Assembly: GCF_013349995.1 (NCBI RefSeq)
Contig: NZ_JABVXF010000005.1
Span: forward strand, 1 to 64,000
Length of the DNA stretch: 64,000 nucleotides
Direction of reading: 5' to 3'
Source of the DNA: Pseudoalteromonas sp. 0303
GTDB taxonomy: Bacteria; Pseudomonadota; Gammaproteobacteria; Enterobacterales; Alteromonadaceae
Part shown: positions 7,889 through 16,680 of the stretch, piece after piece
Layout: each line of letters starts with the position of its first letter
Numbering within the stretch: the stretch's first letter is position 1
The notes under the pieces: generated by a model
The model's input: only the letters and a program-made list of their open reading frames with translations
The model's database searches: none
Told to the model about the DNA's origin: nothing
Made by a program: the position numbers and the translations under genes

Positions 7889-8101
7889 TTATGCAAACAT
7901 TATCCCATCTGAATCTTGTTTAAAGTTATTCTGACTCTCAACTTTACGCCACACTTTTTCGTGGAAGTAAAACGCAACAGTGTTCACAGCTGGCTCAACA
8001 ATAGCGACCAAGCCACCAATTAAAAAACTACCTGTTAAAAAGTAAGTCACTGTAAAAGCGATTGCGAAGTGCATCATTGCAAAAGTAACTGTCTTAATCA
8101 T
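7889..8101 (-). CDS. DUF2061 small membrane protein
   Basis: A 70-residue protein with two hydrophobic segments (FAMMHFAIAFTVTYFLTG and IGGLVAIVEPAVNTVAFYF) followed by HEKVW. The EPAVNTVAxYFHEKVW string is the hallmark of DUF2061 family membrane proteins. I chose the ATG at 8101 (MIKTVTFA) because family members begin this way; an in-frame ATG at 8122 would add seven residues and lacks a ribosome-binding site. The function is unknown. It appears monocistronic. Confidence 0.85.
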   Translation of the reverse strand: MIKTVTFAMMHFAIAFTVTYFLTGSFLIGGLVAIVEPAVNTVAFYFHEKVWRKVESQNNFKQDSDGIMFA

Positions 8102-8576
8102 TTTGAATACCCTAACTCTCATAATTTGATGAGTTTAGTATTGCTTATTATTTTTAATCTTTAAAATGGAATAAAAAGATTGTTGCAATCGAAAAAAATC
8201 GGATTTTAATTTTCACTGTAATGTTCAGAAAGTTTTATTTCAAAGTCTACGAACTCAAATAGAAGTAGATGGTGAGAGTTGTTCGTAAATATGCATTTCA
8301 GTTGGGGGCAATAAACTGGGTATTGCTTGCGATAATGTAAGGTGGATCTTGAGGGCTATAAAGAGTAGTAAGCTTATATAATTAAATGACTTAAGTTTAT
8401 TTTAAGTTTAAACAAGTACAGTAAAGTTTCGCTAATAAGTAAACAAGATAATTTAAGATAGCTCATTTTTTGTTTTAGATCATTACAGCAAGAGCGCTCA
8501 AAGGATAGCGTAATTGTGAGTCTATATTACGTATAAATTTAGCACTTATCTCAACGCGTTTTACGAAAGGGGCACT
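8102..8576. other. Long AT-rich intergenic region
   Basis: About 475 bases between divergent genes (DUF2061 leftward, cytochrome b561 rightward). I see no open frame of note, only AT-rich promoter-like sequence, including a TATATT at 8523-8528. A GAAAGGGG ribosome-binding site lies just before 8577. No operator could be identified. Confidence 0.5.
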
Positions 8577-9128
8577 ATGAAGATTAAAAATACAACGACT
8601 CATTACAGTTCGTTCTCGATATTATTGCACTGGCTTATGTTTATTCTAATCGTCACTGTTTTTGGCAGTATTGAATTGCGAGAGTTATTTGATAAAGGCA
8701 CGGAAACACGCGATGCTTTTAAAATGTGGCATTTTATGTTGGGTTTATCTGTTTTAGCTCTAGTAGTTGTAAGGTTAGTGGTGCGTGTGCTGGCAGGCTC
8801 AACGCCTGCAATAAAACCTGAGCCTGCAAAGTGGCAAAATACATTAGCCAAACTTGTGCACCTAGCGCTCTATGTCTTCATGATTGCAATGCCAATAGCA
8901 GGTTGGCTGATATTGAGTATGGCTGGTAAACCAGTGCCATTTTTTGGCTTAGAGCTACCTCCATTAGCAAGTGAAAATAAAGACCTTGCTAAAACTATCA
9001 AAGAAATACACGAGACTGTGGGTGAAGTAGGTTATTACTTAATAGGCTTGCATGCCGCTGCTGCATTATTCCATCATTACATTTTGGCTGATGACACTTT
9101 AAAACGTATGTTGCCTTTAAAAAAGTAA
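8577..9128 (+). CDS. Cytochrome b561 family protein
   Basis: A 183-residue protein with four transmembrane helices and the family pattern of histidines that ligate two b hemes: His18 in SILLHWLM, His52 in KMWHFMLG, and C-terminal histidines in KEIHETVGEVGYYLIGLHAAAALFHHYI. Bacterial b561 (CybB/YodB type) is an inner-membrane diheme protein that moves electrons between quinol and periplasmic or oxidant partners; CybB has been linked to superoxide oxidation. The start ATG at 8577 follows a GAAAGGGG site with good spacing. It appears to be a single gene, with a weak AAATCC/GGATTT hairpin at 9162-9180. Its length is typical. Confidence 0.9.
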   Translation: MKIKNTTTHYSSFSILLHWLMFILIVTVFGSIELRELFDKGTETRDAFKMWHFMLGLSVLALVVVRLVVRVLAGSTPAIKPEPAKWQNTLAKLVHLALYVFMIAMPIAGWLILSMAGKPVPFFGLELPPLASENKDLAKTIKEIHETVGEVGYYLIGLHAAAALFHHYILADDTLKRMLPLKK

Positions 9129-9294
9129 AGTTTAGTTAGGTCATCATAGATAAGCCTTGAAATCCCATACTAGGATTTATCAGGGCTTGCTCTTCACATA
9201 AAGACACCATCTTGAATAACTTGGTTTGGAAAATGTTCAATGATTCCGGTAATTCAGTAATACCGCCCTCGGAGAATCTTAACTACTTTTAAAT

Positions 9295-9336
9295 TTGATC
9301 AAGATCAAAGAAACTTCATTCGCAGCAATCTATATT
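9295..9336 (+). promoter_or_regulatory. Class II FNR/Anr-type promoter upstream of the ferredoxin gene
   Basis: TTGATCAAGATCAA (9295-9308) is a perfect FNR/Anr box (TTGAT-N4-ATCAA). A -10 hexamer TATATT lies at 9331-9336. Taking the start 7 bases after the -10 (about 9343) puts the box centre at -41.5, the canonical position for FNR activation of class II promoters. The ferredoxin gene begins 77 bases further on. Confidence 0.75.
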
Positions 9337-9419
9337 ACACGGCTGCAATTTTCGCTGCTTTTTGAAATCTAGATTAGCTTTTAAAGGCAATACTCCATCA
9401 TCGTGCTTAAAGGTGTGTC

Positions 9420-9674
9420 ATGGCATTACTCATCAATAACAAATGTATTAACTGTGATATGTGTGATCCTGAGTGCCCGAATGAGGCTATTTATATGGGC
9501 GCGAAGATATATCAAATAGACCCAAATAAATGCACTGAGTGTGTTGGGCATTACGATAACCCTACTTGTGTGAGTGTGTGTCCTATTGATTGCATTAAGC
9601 CAGATCCAAATCATCGTGAAACTTTAGATGAGCTGGCAGAGAAATACGTTAAATTGACCTCTCAAGCTTCTTAG
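9420..9674 (+). CDS. yfhL: YfhL-type 2[4Fe-4S] ferredoxin
   Basis: An 84-residue soluble ferredoxin. Cluster motif 1 is C9-xx-C12-xx-C15-xxx-C19-P. Motif 2 is the expanded C38-xx-C41-x8-C50-xxx-C54 with an extra Cys58, the insertion that marks the YfhL/Alvin group of low-potential dicluster ferredoxins. It is a small electron carrier; the natural partner is not established. It stands alone behind a near-perfect FNR-type promoter (9295-9336), so expression is predicted to rise when oxygen is low. The ATG at 9420 follows AAAGGTGTGTC. Confidence 0.93.
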   Translation: MALLINNKCINCDMCDPECPNEAIYMGAKIYQIDPNKCTECVGHYDNPTCVSVCPIDCIKPDPNHRETLDELAEKYVKLTSQAS

Positions 9675-9783
9675 TTAAATTAATTTTCTTAATTCTTTTT
9701 GCTTATTTTAAAGTAGCGCCCTGCGTTAATTGTTCTACAATTTTATGAACAACAACACGTTAATAAAAAATCAGGGCGTTTTT

Positions 9784-11103
9784 ATGTGGTTTAATAAATC
9801 CTTACAGGCTGAAATTGATGCGTTAAAAGCTGAGCTTTATCCGCTAAAAGATCTCACTTCAGGTATTGATGAAGAGATGTTGGTGCTTAGGTTGCGTGCT
9901 GATGGCACAATGGCCTATATTAACCAGAACTTTTTAGATGAATTAGGCTACTCTCACAATCAGCTAATTGACTCGCCCTTCCAAGATATTATTACTGAAC
10001 AATCTCGAAATACTGACCAGTTTGTAGAGCTAAAAAACGCCATTGAAAATCAACAGCATGGAGTAGGGCACTTACAAATAACTCGCTATGACGGCAAGCT
10101 TGAGTGGCTACGATTAATTGCTCACCCGGTACACACAGAGCAAGGTGAGCTTAATTACTTTGCTATTTACGGCACTGTGCTTACCGATGCTATTTCTACT
10201 TCTCGTGAACAGCGCGACACTATAAATGCCATCTATCGCTCGATGGCGGTTATTGAGTTTGATCTTGAGGGTAAGGTTATTAACGCAAATGAAGCGTTTT
10301 TAGAGAGCATGGGTTATAAGAGAGAGGAGATAGTTGGAAAGCACCATAGTATGTTTTGTGAGCCTGAACTTGCTGAGTCAGCTGAGTATGAGAAGTTTTG
10401 GCAGCGCTTGAGACGTGGTGAGTTTGTTGTTGATCGCTTTAAACGTGTTGACCGTCATGGCAATGAAGTGTGGCTTGAAGCTTCATACAACCCCATTTCA
10501 AATGATTTTGGTGAGCTTTACAAAGTGATGAAGTTTGCCACTGTGATCACTGAGCAAGTTAATCGTGAGCATGCTATTTCACATGCGGCTGAAATTGCGT
10601 ATGGCACATCAACTGAGACTGATAGACTCGCTCAACAAGGGGCTGAGGTGTTACAAAACACCATGACAGTGATGAATGAATTAGCCCAGCAGATGGAGCA
10701 AGCAGCTCAAGAGATTTCAGCCCTCGATAAACAGTCACAACAAATTGCAGCCATTGTGCAAAGTATTAGTAGTATTGCGGAGCAAACGAACTTACTGGCG
10801 CTAAACGCAGCAATTGAGGCTGCTCGTGCAGGTGAGCAAGGCCGAGGCTTTGCGGTGGTGGCTGATGAAGTCAGGCAGCTTGCGTCAAGAACCTCAAAAG
10901 CCACCGAAGAAATTGTTGAAGTAGTAAATAACAATCAGTCACTTACACAAAATACGGTAAAGGTTATTGAACAAGGCAAGGTGAAAGCCGAGCAAGGTGT
11001 GTCTTTATCAAATGAGTCTGGTCAAGTGATGGAAGACATACAACACGGTGCCCAGCAAGTGGTTGATGCAGTAGGGCAATTTGCTAACCAACTGAATCAC
11101 TAA
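9784..11103 (+). CDS. Soluble methyl-accepting chemotaxis protein with two PAS domains (BdlA-like)
   Basis: A 439-residue protein with no membrane segment. An N-terminal coiled stretch ([18 protein letters not shown]) leads into PAS 1 (about 30-140) and PAS 2 (about 145-265), the latter with the GxHHxxFC motif ([12 protein letters not shown]). The signalling domain follows, with its hairpin tip [18 protein letters not shown]. The layout resembles Pseudomonas BdlA and Aer-type energy or redox sensors, where PAS domains bind heme or flavin; the cofactor here is not known. I start at ATG 9784 (MWFNKS, matching the paralogue at 28709) with AGGGCG upstream, not at the earlier in-frame start 9730. 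It may couple to chemotaxis or biofilm dispersal. Confidence 0.88.
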   Translation: MWFNKSLQAEIDALKAELYPLKDLTSGIDEEMLVLRLRADGTMAYINQNFLDELGYSHNQLIDSPFQDIITEQSRNTDQFVELKNAIENQQHGVGHLQITRYDGKLEWLRLIAHPVHTEQGELNYFAIYGTVLTDAISTSREQRDTINAIYRSMAVIEFDLEGKVINANEAFLESMGYKREEIVGKHHSMFCEPELAESAEYEKFWQRLRRGEFVVDRFKRVDRHGNEVWLEASYNPISNDFGELYKVMKFATVITEQVNREHAISHAAEIAYGTSTETDRLAQQGAEVLQNTMTVMNELAQQMEQAAQEISALDKQSQQIAAIVQSISSIAEQTNLLALNAAIEAARAGEQGRGFAVVADEVRQLASRTSKATEEIVEVVNNNQSLTQNTVKVIEQGKVKAEQGVSLSNESGQVMEDIQHGAQQVVDAVGQFANQLNH

Positions 11104-11135
11104 TCTATGTAATACCAGGTTTTAAGCCGTGTAAA

Positions 11136-11387
11136 CTATCTATGTTTATATTGGGTTTTACAATAACCACGGGATATATCTGGATGGCGTAGTTTTAAGT
11201 GTTTGGTTTGCCTACCCGCTGCGCGTTTTCGCCAAAGTTTAAAACTCGAGCCTGTTAATTGCTCACGCATTAGCGCGATAACGTTTTTTTCGTTTAAACC
11301 AAATTGTTGGTTTATTGCTTCAAACGGGGTTCTGTCTTCCCACGCCATCTCTATGATGCGTGATATTTCATGATCTAAGTGCTGCAT
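11136..11387 (-). CDS. TIGR03643 family small protein
   Basis: An 83-residue basic protein beginning MQHLDHEISRIIEMAWEDRTPFEAINQQFGLNEKNVI and continuing with LMREQLTGSSFKLWRKRAAGRQTKH. This pattern (EIxRIIEMAWEDRTPFEAI...FGLxExxVI) is the one I know from the TIGR03643 family; the N-terminal part looks like a helix-turn-helix. Its function is unknown. The start ATG at 11387 has AAAAAGGAGCC directly upstream, a strong ribosome-binding site. It lies between the convergent PAS chemoreceptor gene and the LysR gene. Confidence 0.85.
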   Translation of the reverse strand: MQHLDHEISRIIEMAWEDRTPFEAINQQFGLNEKNVIALMREQLTGSSFKLWRKRAAGRQTKHLKLRHPDISRGYCKTQYKHR

Positions 11388-11432
11388 TTCGGCTCCTTTT
11401 TATAGCCTATACGTATTTGCAGCAGGTTTAGA

Positions 11433-12317
11433 TTATAAGATATCGTGTTTCCAGTGCTCTGCTAAAAAGTCGATGAACGCTCTGACCACATTTTGTTGGA
11501 AGTTTCGTGATAAATACACCGCCCATAAGTGAGAGCCCATAGTAGTGTGCTCTGGCAGTACTTTTACAAGCTCACCTGATGCCAAATAGTCATTGGCGAG
11601 ATCACATGGTAGGTGAGCTACCCCGATTCCTTGTTTTGCTGCTTTTAAAAGCACCCCCATATCGTTGGCAACAATGTTGCCCTTAACCGTTACTTTTTGT
11701 GTGTTGTCGTCGTGTTGAAATTGCCAAATAGTGTGTTTGTTATGAACAAGGCAATTGTGAACAGATAAGTCACTCGGCTCATTAATCGGTGGGTTCGCAG
11801 CTAAATAATCGTTAGAAGCACATACGGCGGTTGCGATATACATTAGCTTACGGGCAATAAGACCTTCATCGGGCTGGTGGATGTAGCGCAAAGCGATATC
11901 AACGCGGTCATCAACCAGCTGCGATAAACTATCAGAAAGTAACAGTTCAAAGCGCGTCTGTGGATGGCGCTTGGTAAACACTTCAATGGCATCAAACAGT
12001 TTATGTTGGCCAAGCCCAATTGGTGAGGCAACGCGAATAGTACCTACCAATTCATTGTTATGGCTGTGTGCTCGGCTTTGTAAATCAGATACTTGATTTA
12101 ATATTTGCTGGCAATAGCTAAGGGCTTCTTCGCCTTGAATTGTTAAACTCACTTTGCGTGTTGTGCGATGAAACAACCTTAAATTTAGCCACTTTTCTAT
12201 ATCTTGAATATGTCTAGAAACTTGTAATCGGGTTAAACCTAAATGCTCTGCAGCCTGAGTAAAGCTGCCGGTACGGGCAACCTCGACAAAGCTAGTAATT
12301 GATTTGAGTTTATCCAT
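11433..12317 (-). CDS. LysR-family transcriptional regulator
   Basis: A 294-residue LysR protein: an N-terminal winged helix (MDKLKSITSFVEVARTGSFTQAAEHLGLTRLQVSRHIQDIEKWL), a coiled linker, and an effector-binding domain from about residue 90 (VGTIRVASPIGLGQHKLFDAIEVF). The sequence resembles the CrgA/DsdC-like group often found next to an oxidoreductase. I chose ATG 12317 because family members begin MDKLxSI; an in-frame start 51 bases upstream adds an unlikely tail. It is divergent from the NAD(P)-binding reductase gene at 12420, with only 102 bases between the starts, so it very likely controls that gene. The inducer is unknown. Confidence 0.9.
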   Translation of the reverse strand: MDKLKSITSFVEVARTGSFTQAAEHLGLTRLQVSRHIQDIEKWLNLRLFHRTTRKVSLTIQGEEALSYCQQILNQVSDLQSRAHSHNNELVGTIRVASPIGLGQHKLFDAIEVFTKRHPQTRFELLLSDSLSQLVDDRVDIALRYIHQPDEGLIARKLMYIATAVCASNDYLAANPPINEPSDLSVHNCLVHNKHTIWQFQHDDNTQKVTVKGNIVANDMGVLLKAAKQGIGVAHLPCDLANDYLASGELVKVLPEHTTMGSHLWAVYLSRNFQQNVVRAFIDFLAEHWKHDIL

Positions 12318-12419
12318 TGGTATCTTCAAGTGAAACAATTTGTATCTATATAGTGTATTTGTCAGCAATTAGTGAACAAGTAAACTGCAATCATTGAAAC
12401 AAACAACGGAGAATTCCTC

Positions 12420-13049
12420 ATGAAATTAGCAGTTATTGGCGCAACAGGTTGGATTGGCAGCCACATTACTTCAGAAGCAATCGCACGTGGTCATCAAGTA
12501 AATGCATTAGTTAGAGACGCAAGTAAAATAACCCAAGATAACGTTACTGTGACTGAATTTGATTTAACAAAAGACGATATCGCAACTGCAGCTGCAGGTA
12601 GTGATGTTGTTATTGCTGCAATTGGTGGTCGTGCTTTAGGTAACCATGAAATTGTGGAAAATACAGCAAAACAATTACTAAACGCACTTGCAGGTACTAA
12701 CACACGCATTCTATGGGTGGGCGGTGCAGGTAGCTTAGAAGTCGCACCCGGTGTAACACTGGTATCAAGCCCAGATTTTCCTGCTGAATACAAAGCAGAA
12801 GCCATAGCTCAAGGTGAAGCACTTGATGTATTTAGAGCATCAACAGCAGATACAGCTTGGACTTTTGTATCACCAGCAGCGGTAATCTACCCTGGTGAGT
12901 CAGAAGGCCCGTACCGTGTCGGTGGCGACAGCTTCTTTACTGATGCAAACGGCGAAAGCAAAATATCAGTTACTGATTATGCTAAAGCAATGCTTGATGA
13001 AGCACAGTCGGCGGCTCATTTAAATCAACGTATTAGTATTGCTTACTAA
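12420..13049 (+). CDS. NAD(P)-binding atypical short-chain reductase
   Basis: A 209-residue Rossmann protein beginning MKLAVIGATGWIGSHITSEAIARGHQVNALVRD, the GxxGxxG dinucleotide-binding pattern of atypical SDR/NmrA-like proteins (the YwnB/biliverdin-reductase-like group). The usual SDR catalytic YxxxK is not evident, as in other atypical members. It probably acts as an NAD(P)H-dependent reductase or redox sensor. The ATG follows an excellent CGGAGAATTCCTC site. It is divergent from the LysR gene and presumably under its control. The substrate is not predictable. Confidence 0.85.
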   Translation: MKLAVIGATGWIGSHITSEAIARGHQVNALVRDASKITQDNVTVTEFDLTKDDIATAAAGSDVVIAAIGGRALGNHEIVENTAKQLLNALAGTNTRILWVGGAGSLEVAPGVTLVSSPDFPAEYKAEAIAQGEALDVFRASTADTAWTFVSPAAVIYPGESEGPYRVGGDSFFTDANGESKISVTDYAKAMLDEAQSAAHLNQRISIAY

Positions 13050-13117
13050 TAGCGAGTCTTTCTTCAGGCTCATAAAATGGTATTCTTTAGCGATGTGTTA
13101 AGTTACCTATTTAATTT

Positions 13118-14140
13118 ATGAGCCTGTTATTTTCTATTGCACTTGCAACCATACCTGCTTTACCAGAAGCCGTCGCGAACAATGCTGTTGCCAAAGTTGT
13201 TATTGATGAACAAGCCTACTTTTTAAGTTTTATGGGCTTGAGCTCAGGCAAAGCACATACCGATGTTCACAATAAAGTGTGGGTCCTTAAAGTGGGCGAT
13301 AACGCGTGGCAAGCGGCTAAAGCCGTGCCAAGTACATTGCCCCTTACTGGTCGTCTAGCGAGTACCGCTGTGGGTGTGGGTCAGCATGCCTATGTATTTG
13401 GTGGGTATACCGTTAGCGCTGATCATCAAGAAATCTCTACACCCGATGTATATCGCTATGATGTGCTCTCTAATTCATATACGCAACTGGCCAATATGCC
13501 TGTGCCGGTGGATGACAGTGTGGCGCTCTCGTATCAGCAGCGTTATATCTATTTAGTCAGTGGTTGGCATAACGATGGCAATGTTAACCTTGTACAAGTT
13601 TATGATACGCATACAGATACTTGGCAACAGGCTTCGCCATTTTTAGGTCAACCGGTGTTTGGCCAAGCGGCGGCAATTAGTGGAAACACTATATTGGTGT
13701 GTGATGGCGTTAAAACACAGGCGAATGCTGATAAACGCCGTTCTTTCGCTGCGGTTGCACAGTGTTTAAAAGGTACGATTGATGCTGATAACCCATTAAA
13801 GATAGATTGGCGTACGGTACCGCATCCTACAGGTGTTGCCCATTACCGTATGGCAGCAACCAGTTTTAATGGCGACATTTATATGATGGGCGGCTCTGAT
13901 AACCCATATAACTACAATGGCATGGGATACGATGGCAAACCAGCGCCAGCGAGTAATCATGTTTGGCGCTTTGATGTTGATAAAAACACGTGGCAAGTGA
14001 TGCCAAAAGCCGATACCGCGAGCATGGATCATCGAGGTTTATTAGAGCACCAAGGAAGTTTGTATCGTCTTGGTGGTATGGATAATAATCAACAAGTGAC
14101 AGCCGATGCACTTGCTTACAAGGTAAAGTTATCTCTATGA
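13118..14140 (+). CDS. Kelch-repeat beta-propeller protein (NanM-like)
   Basis: A 340-residue protein built from about six kelch repeats, each with the paired glycines and a W/Y (AYVFGGYT...DVYRYDVLSNSYTQLANMP; IYLVSGWHN...VQVYDTHTDTWQQASP; IYMMGGSDNP...HVWRFDVDKNTWQVMPK; LYRLGGMDNN). The nearest well-known relatives are N-acetylneuraminate epimerase (NanM) and cyclic kelch mutarotases, but the catalytic residues cannot be judged by eye. The N-terminus (LLFSIALATIPALPEAVA) could be a signal peptide or the first propeller strand. The ribosome-binding site is weak. The stop overlaps the start of the sirtuin gene by 4 bases, so the two proteins are co-produced. Confidence 0.8.
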   Translation: MSLLFSIALATIPALPEAVANNAVAKVVIDEQAYFLSFMGLSSGKAHTDVHNKVWVLKVGDNAWQAAKAVPSTLPLTGRLASTAVGVGQHAYVFGGYTVSADHQEISTPDVYRYDVLSNSYTQLANMPVPVDDSVALSYQQRYIYLVSGWHNDGNVNLVQVYDTHTDTWQQASPFLGQPVFGQAAAISGNTILVCDGVKTQANADKRRSFAAVAQCLKGTIDADNPLKIDWRTVPHPTGVAHYRMAATSFNGDIYMMGGSDNPYNYNGMGYDGKPAPASNHVWRFDVDKNTWQVMPKADTASMDHRGLLEHQGSLYRLGGMDNNQQVTADALAYKVKLSL

Positions 14141-14856
14141 ATACACTCTATATTACTGGTGCGGGTGTGAGTGCCGCTAGCGGTATACCGACTTTTCGTG
14201 GCGAAGATGGCTTTTGGACCATTGGTAGCAAAAATTATACGCCGATGGAAATGGCAACGCGTGCTATGTACGAAAACAACCCCCGCGAATTTTTAGCTTG
14301 GTATTATCATCGTTTTGCAACCTATCGCCATCACGGTCCCAATGAGGTACATCATTGGTTGAGTGATAAAAATCTCATTACGCAAAATATCGATGGTCTT
14401 GATGGCAAAGCAGGTAACACCGATTTTATTGCTATTCATGGTCGCTTAGATCAAATGACACTGTTTCACCATCAAGGTGACGATGTGATGGCTTTTAACG
14501 CGCCGTGGGATAAAGTCAACGAAGACAACCTGCACCACTCCTTGCTTGAGGTGTTCAATATTAATAATGAATGCCCCAAGCTTAATGAATCCTTTAAGCC
14601 TTACGTGTTGTTATTTGATGAATACTACACTGAGCTTTATCGAATCTCTGAGGCGCAACAGCGCATGTTTGATGCCGATAAAATCGTCTTTATTGGCACC
14701 TCATTTAGCGTCAATATAACGCAAATGGCACTCGATATTGCACGCAGCCAAGGCACGCCAATTGAAGTGGTTGACCCAGATCCTACTCACGTATTTCATC
14801 CTAATGTGACATACCACAAGATGACAGCGCTTGAGTATGTTCAGCAGCAAGGATAA
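14137..14856 (+). CDS. Sir2-family NAD-dependent protein deacylase with degenerate zinc site
   Basis: A 239-residue sirtuin. The NAD-binding signature GAGVSAASGIPTFRGEDGFW (residues 8-27), TQNIDGLD (82-89) and catalytic His101 in IAIHGRLD are intact, as are GTSFSV and VDPDP near the C-terminus. The zinc ribbon is not: where sirtuins have two CxxC pairs only one Cys remains, in ECPKLNESFKPYVLLFDE, which still aligns with the usual CPxCGGxLRPxVVxFGE stretch. It may therefore be a zinc-free structural variant or act on another substrate. The start overlaps the kelch gene stop (ATGA). A strong hairpin follows. Confidence 0.85.
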   Translation: MNTLYITGAGVSAASGIPTFRGEDGFWTIGSKNYTPMEMATRAMYENNPREFLAWYYHRFATYRHHGPNEVHHWLSDKNLITQNIDGLDGKAGNTDFIAIHGRLDQMTLFHHQGDDVMAFNAPWDKVNEDNLHHSLLEVFNINNECPKLNESFKPYVLLFDEYYTELYRISEAQQRMFDADKIVFIGTSFSVNITQMALDIARSQGTPIEVVDPDPTHVFHPNVTYHKMTALEYVQQQG

Positions 14857-14887
14857 AAATAAGGCGCTTAAATTAAGCGCCTTATTT
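14857..14887. terminator. Bidirectional terminator between sirtuin and esterase genes
   Basis: A perfect stem GGCGCTTAA / TTAAGCGCC with a 1-base centre, extended by AAATAA/TTATTT on each side, gives a long palindrome with T runs in both directions between convergent genes. Confidence 0.85.
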
Positions 14888-14892
14888 AATTA

Positions 14893-16485
14893 TTACTTTT
14901 CAGCTTTTGTTGCAGTGATGTTTAACCGAGCTTGTAAGGGGTCCGGTAAAAACTCTGCAGTCCCTGATTTACTCATTTGCAGTATAAAAGATTCATCATT
15001 TTTATATGCTTGCCAAGTTGGTAAGCCGGGGCCATTTGGTGTGCCTAATTTAATAAAGTTTGTCACATAACGGTGCATTATTTTAGCGGCTTGCTTATCT
15101 TGCTCAGTGGTGACATGACCATATTTTGCTGCCACAGTATTAAAAAAGTATGGAATTTCGCTGGCGTGCTCTGCGCCTGGTTTATCTAAGGTTTGCGCCA
15201 CATAACCAAAACGATACAAAAAGGCATCGTTACCCATATCTGTCACACGTTTTGCAACGAACCTTGCAGGCTCTTGCATTAAAGCATCTTGACCAACTTG
15301 GTAATTGAGTAAAGGCAATGGCGTTTCGCCGCTTGCATCGTAAGTCATTTTTGCTTGTGTACTGTGCGGGGCAAAACTTGCGAATAGCGCCTCTTTAGAA
15401 GCAAAATTAGCAAAGCCTAAATCCATATCTGTTGTGCCAACCATGGTCGCAACATGGCTAAATGTGCCTTTACTCAAGCGCGCTTCAGTCGCCGAATTGA
15501 TGATAGTGCCATCAATAATTGGCCCGCCAACGTAAGTAGACTCATCATTATTTTGTCGATTTAATGTGCTCAAATTTAGGTTATCAACCACGTCTTCGGC
15601 AGATAACTCACGTAGTGCAGCAAGGGCATTTTCATCACTGCCTAAAATGGTGTGTTGTTTGGCAAAGTTTTCGCCAATTTTTTCGGCGCTTAACACGGTG
15701 TCATCATCACTATTAAGTGGCAACTGCTTAAATAGTTCTCGTCCGCCCGCTGACATAATAATCGCTTGCTGGAATAAGCCATTAGCAGCAGGGGTTTGCA
15801 TCATCGCATGTACCGATGCGCCCCCTGCAGATTCACCCATTAGTGTCACTTTTGCAGCATCACCACCAAATTGAGCGATATTTTGTTTCACCCATTCAAG
15901 GGCCGCAATTTGATCCATCAAAGCGTAATTGCCCAGTGCATCGTTCTCAAAACGACTAAGAGCAGGGTGCGCAAAAAAGCCAAATCGGCCTAGACGATAA
16001 TTAAAGCTAACAAAAATAACCCCTTGTTTAGCAAAGCTTTCACCCGAGTAAACAGCGGGTGATGCGCCACCATTTACAAAGCCACCCCCGTGTATCCATA
16101 CCACAACGGGATAAGGAGCATCGCTGTGTTTAGTGGGTTTAAACACATTTAAATAAAGGCAATCTTCCGAAGGGGTTGTTGTAAGCGGTGCAGCGTCGGC
16201 TGCAAACGGCTTTTGCATGCAGTCAGGCGCGTAATCGTTAAGTACTTTCACATCTTGCCACTTAGGCACAGGTTGCGGTGCTCGCCAGCGTAACTCTCCT
16301 ACCGGAGCTGCTGCATACGGAATGCCTTTATAGGCAATAAAACGCCCTTCTTTTTGCCCTTGGATGAGTCCGCCAGTGACGGCAATATGATCAGATTGAG
16401 GTTGTTCTTGGCAGCCTTGCAAAAATACAGCAGAGCCTAATAGAAAAGATGAGTAAAAAATCGATTTGAGAATACGCGATGTCAT
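14893..16485 (-). CDS. Type B carboxylesterase lipoprotein
   Basis: A 530-residue alpha/beta-hydrolase of the carboxylesterase/para-nitrobenzyl esterase family. The N-terminus is a lipoprotein signal with lipobox LQGC (Cys25), so the enzyme is probably anchored in a membrane facing the periplasm or the outside. Seen motifs: YKGIPYAAAPVGELRW, EDCLYLNVFKP, the oxyanion-hole HGGGF, the nucleophile elbow GESAGGAS, and HASEIPYFF carrying the catalytic His. It hydrolyses carboxyl esters; the substrate is unknown. It stands alone between hairpins at both ends. Confidence 0.9.
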   Translation of the reverse strand: MTSRILKSIFYSSFLLGSAVFLQGCQEQPQSDHIAVTGGLIQGQKEGRFIAYKGIPYAAAPVGELRWRAPQPVPKWQDVKVLNDYAPDCMQKPFAADAAPLTTTPSEDCLYLNVFKPTKHSDAPYPVVVWIHGGGFVNGGASPAVYSGESFAKQGVIFVSFNYRLGRFGFFAHPALSRFENDALGNYALMDQIAALEWVKQNIAQFGGDAAKVTLMGESAGGASVHAMMQTPAANGLFQQAIIMSAGGRELFKQLPLNSDDDTVLSAEKIGENFAKQHTILGSDENALAALRELSAEDVVDNLNLSTLNRQNNDESTYVGGPIIDGTIINSATEARLSKGTFSHVATMVGTTDMDLGFANFASKEALFASFAPHSTQAKMTYDASGETPLPLLNYQVGQDALMQEPARFVAKRVTDMGNDAFLYRFGYVAQTLDKPGAEHASEIPYFFNTVAAKYGHVTTEQDKQAAKIMHRYVTNFIKLGTPNGPGLPTWQAYKNDESFILQMSKSGTAEFLPDPLQARLNITATKAEK

Positions 16486-16548
16486 AACAAAGCCTAGGCT
16501 GTTTGGGGAAGGCTTATAATATTAACATATTCAGATAGTAACAACGAG

Positions 16549-16587
16549 AAAACCAGCATAGCTACAAGGGGAGGCTATGCTGGTTTT
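16549..16587. terminator. Long hairpin upstream of the esterase gene
   Basis: AAAACCAGCATAGC and GCTATGCTGGTTTT form a perfect 14-bp stem around an 11-base loop. It lies about 65 bases upstream of the esterase start and about 95 bases past the TonB receptor stop, so it may be a second terminator or a leader structure. Confidence 0.55.
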
Positions 16588-16622
16588 AGTATTTGGCTAA
16601 ACAACGAGGTGCGTTGTTCTTT

Positions 16623-16645
16623 AAAAAGGCCAAGTAGGCCTTTTA
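16623..16645. terminator. Hairpin terminator of the TonB receptor gene
   Basis: AAAAGGCC-AAGTA-GGCCTTTT forms a compact 8-bp stem with T runs on both strands, about 35 bases past the receptor stop codon. Confidence 0.7.
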
Positions 16646-16680
16646 TCACTTGGGCAGAAGTGAGCCAAATTAGAGCAACC

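Noticed and set aside
9162..9180. AAATCC/GGATTT hairpin as terminator of the cytochrome b561 gene
   Set aside because: The stem is only 6-7 bp and AT-rich with no T run; kept as a remark only.
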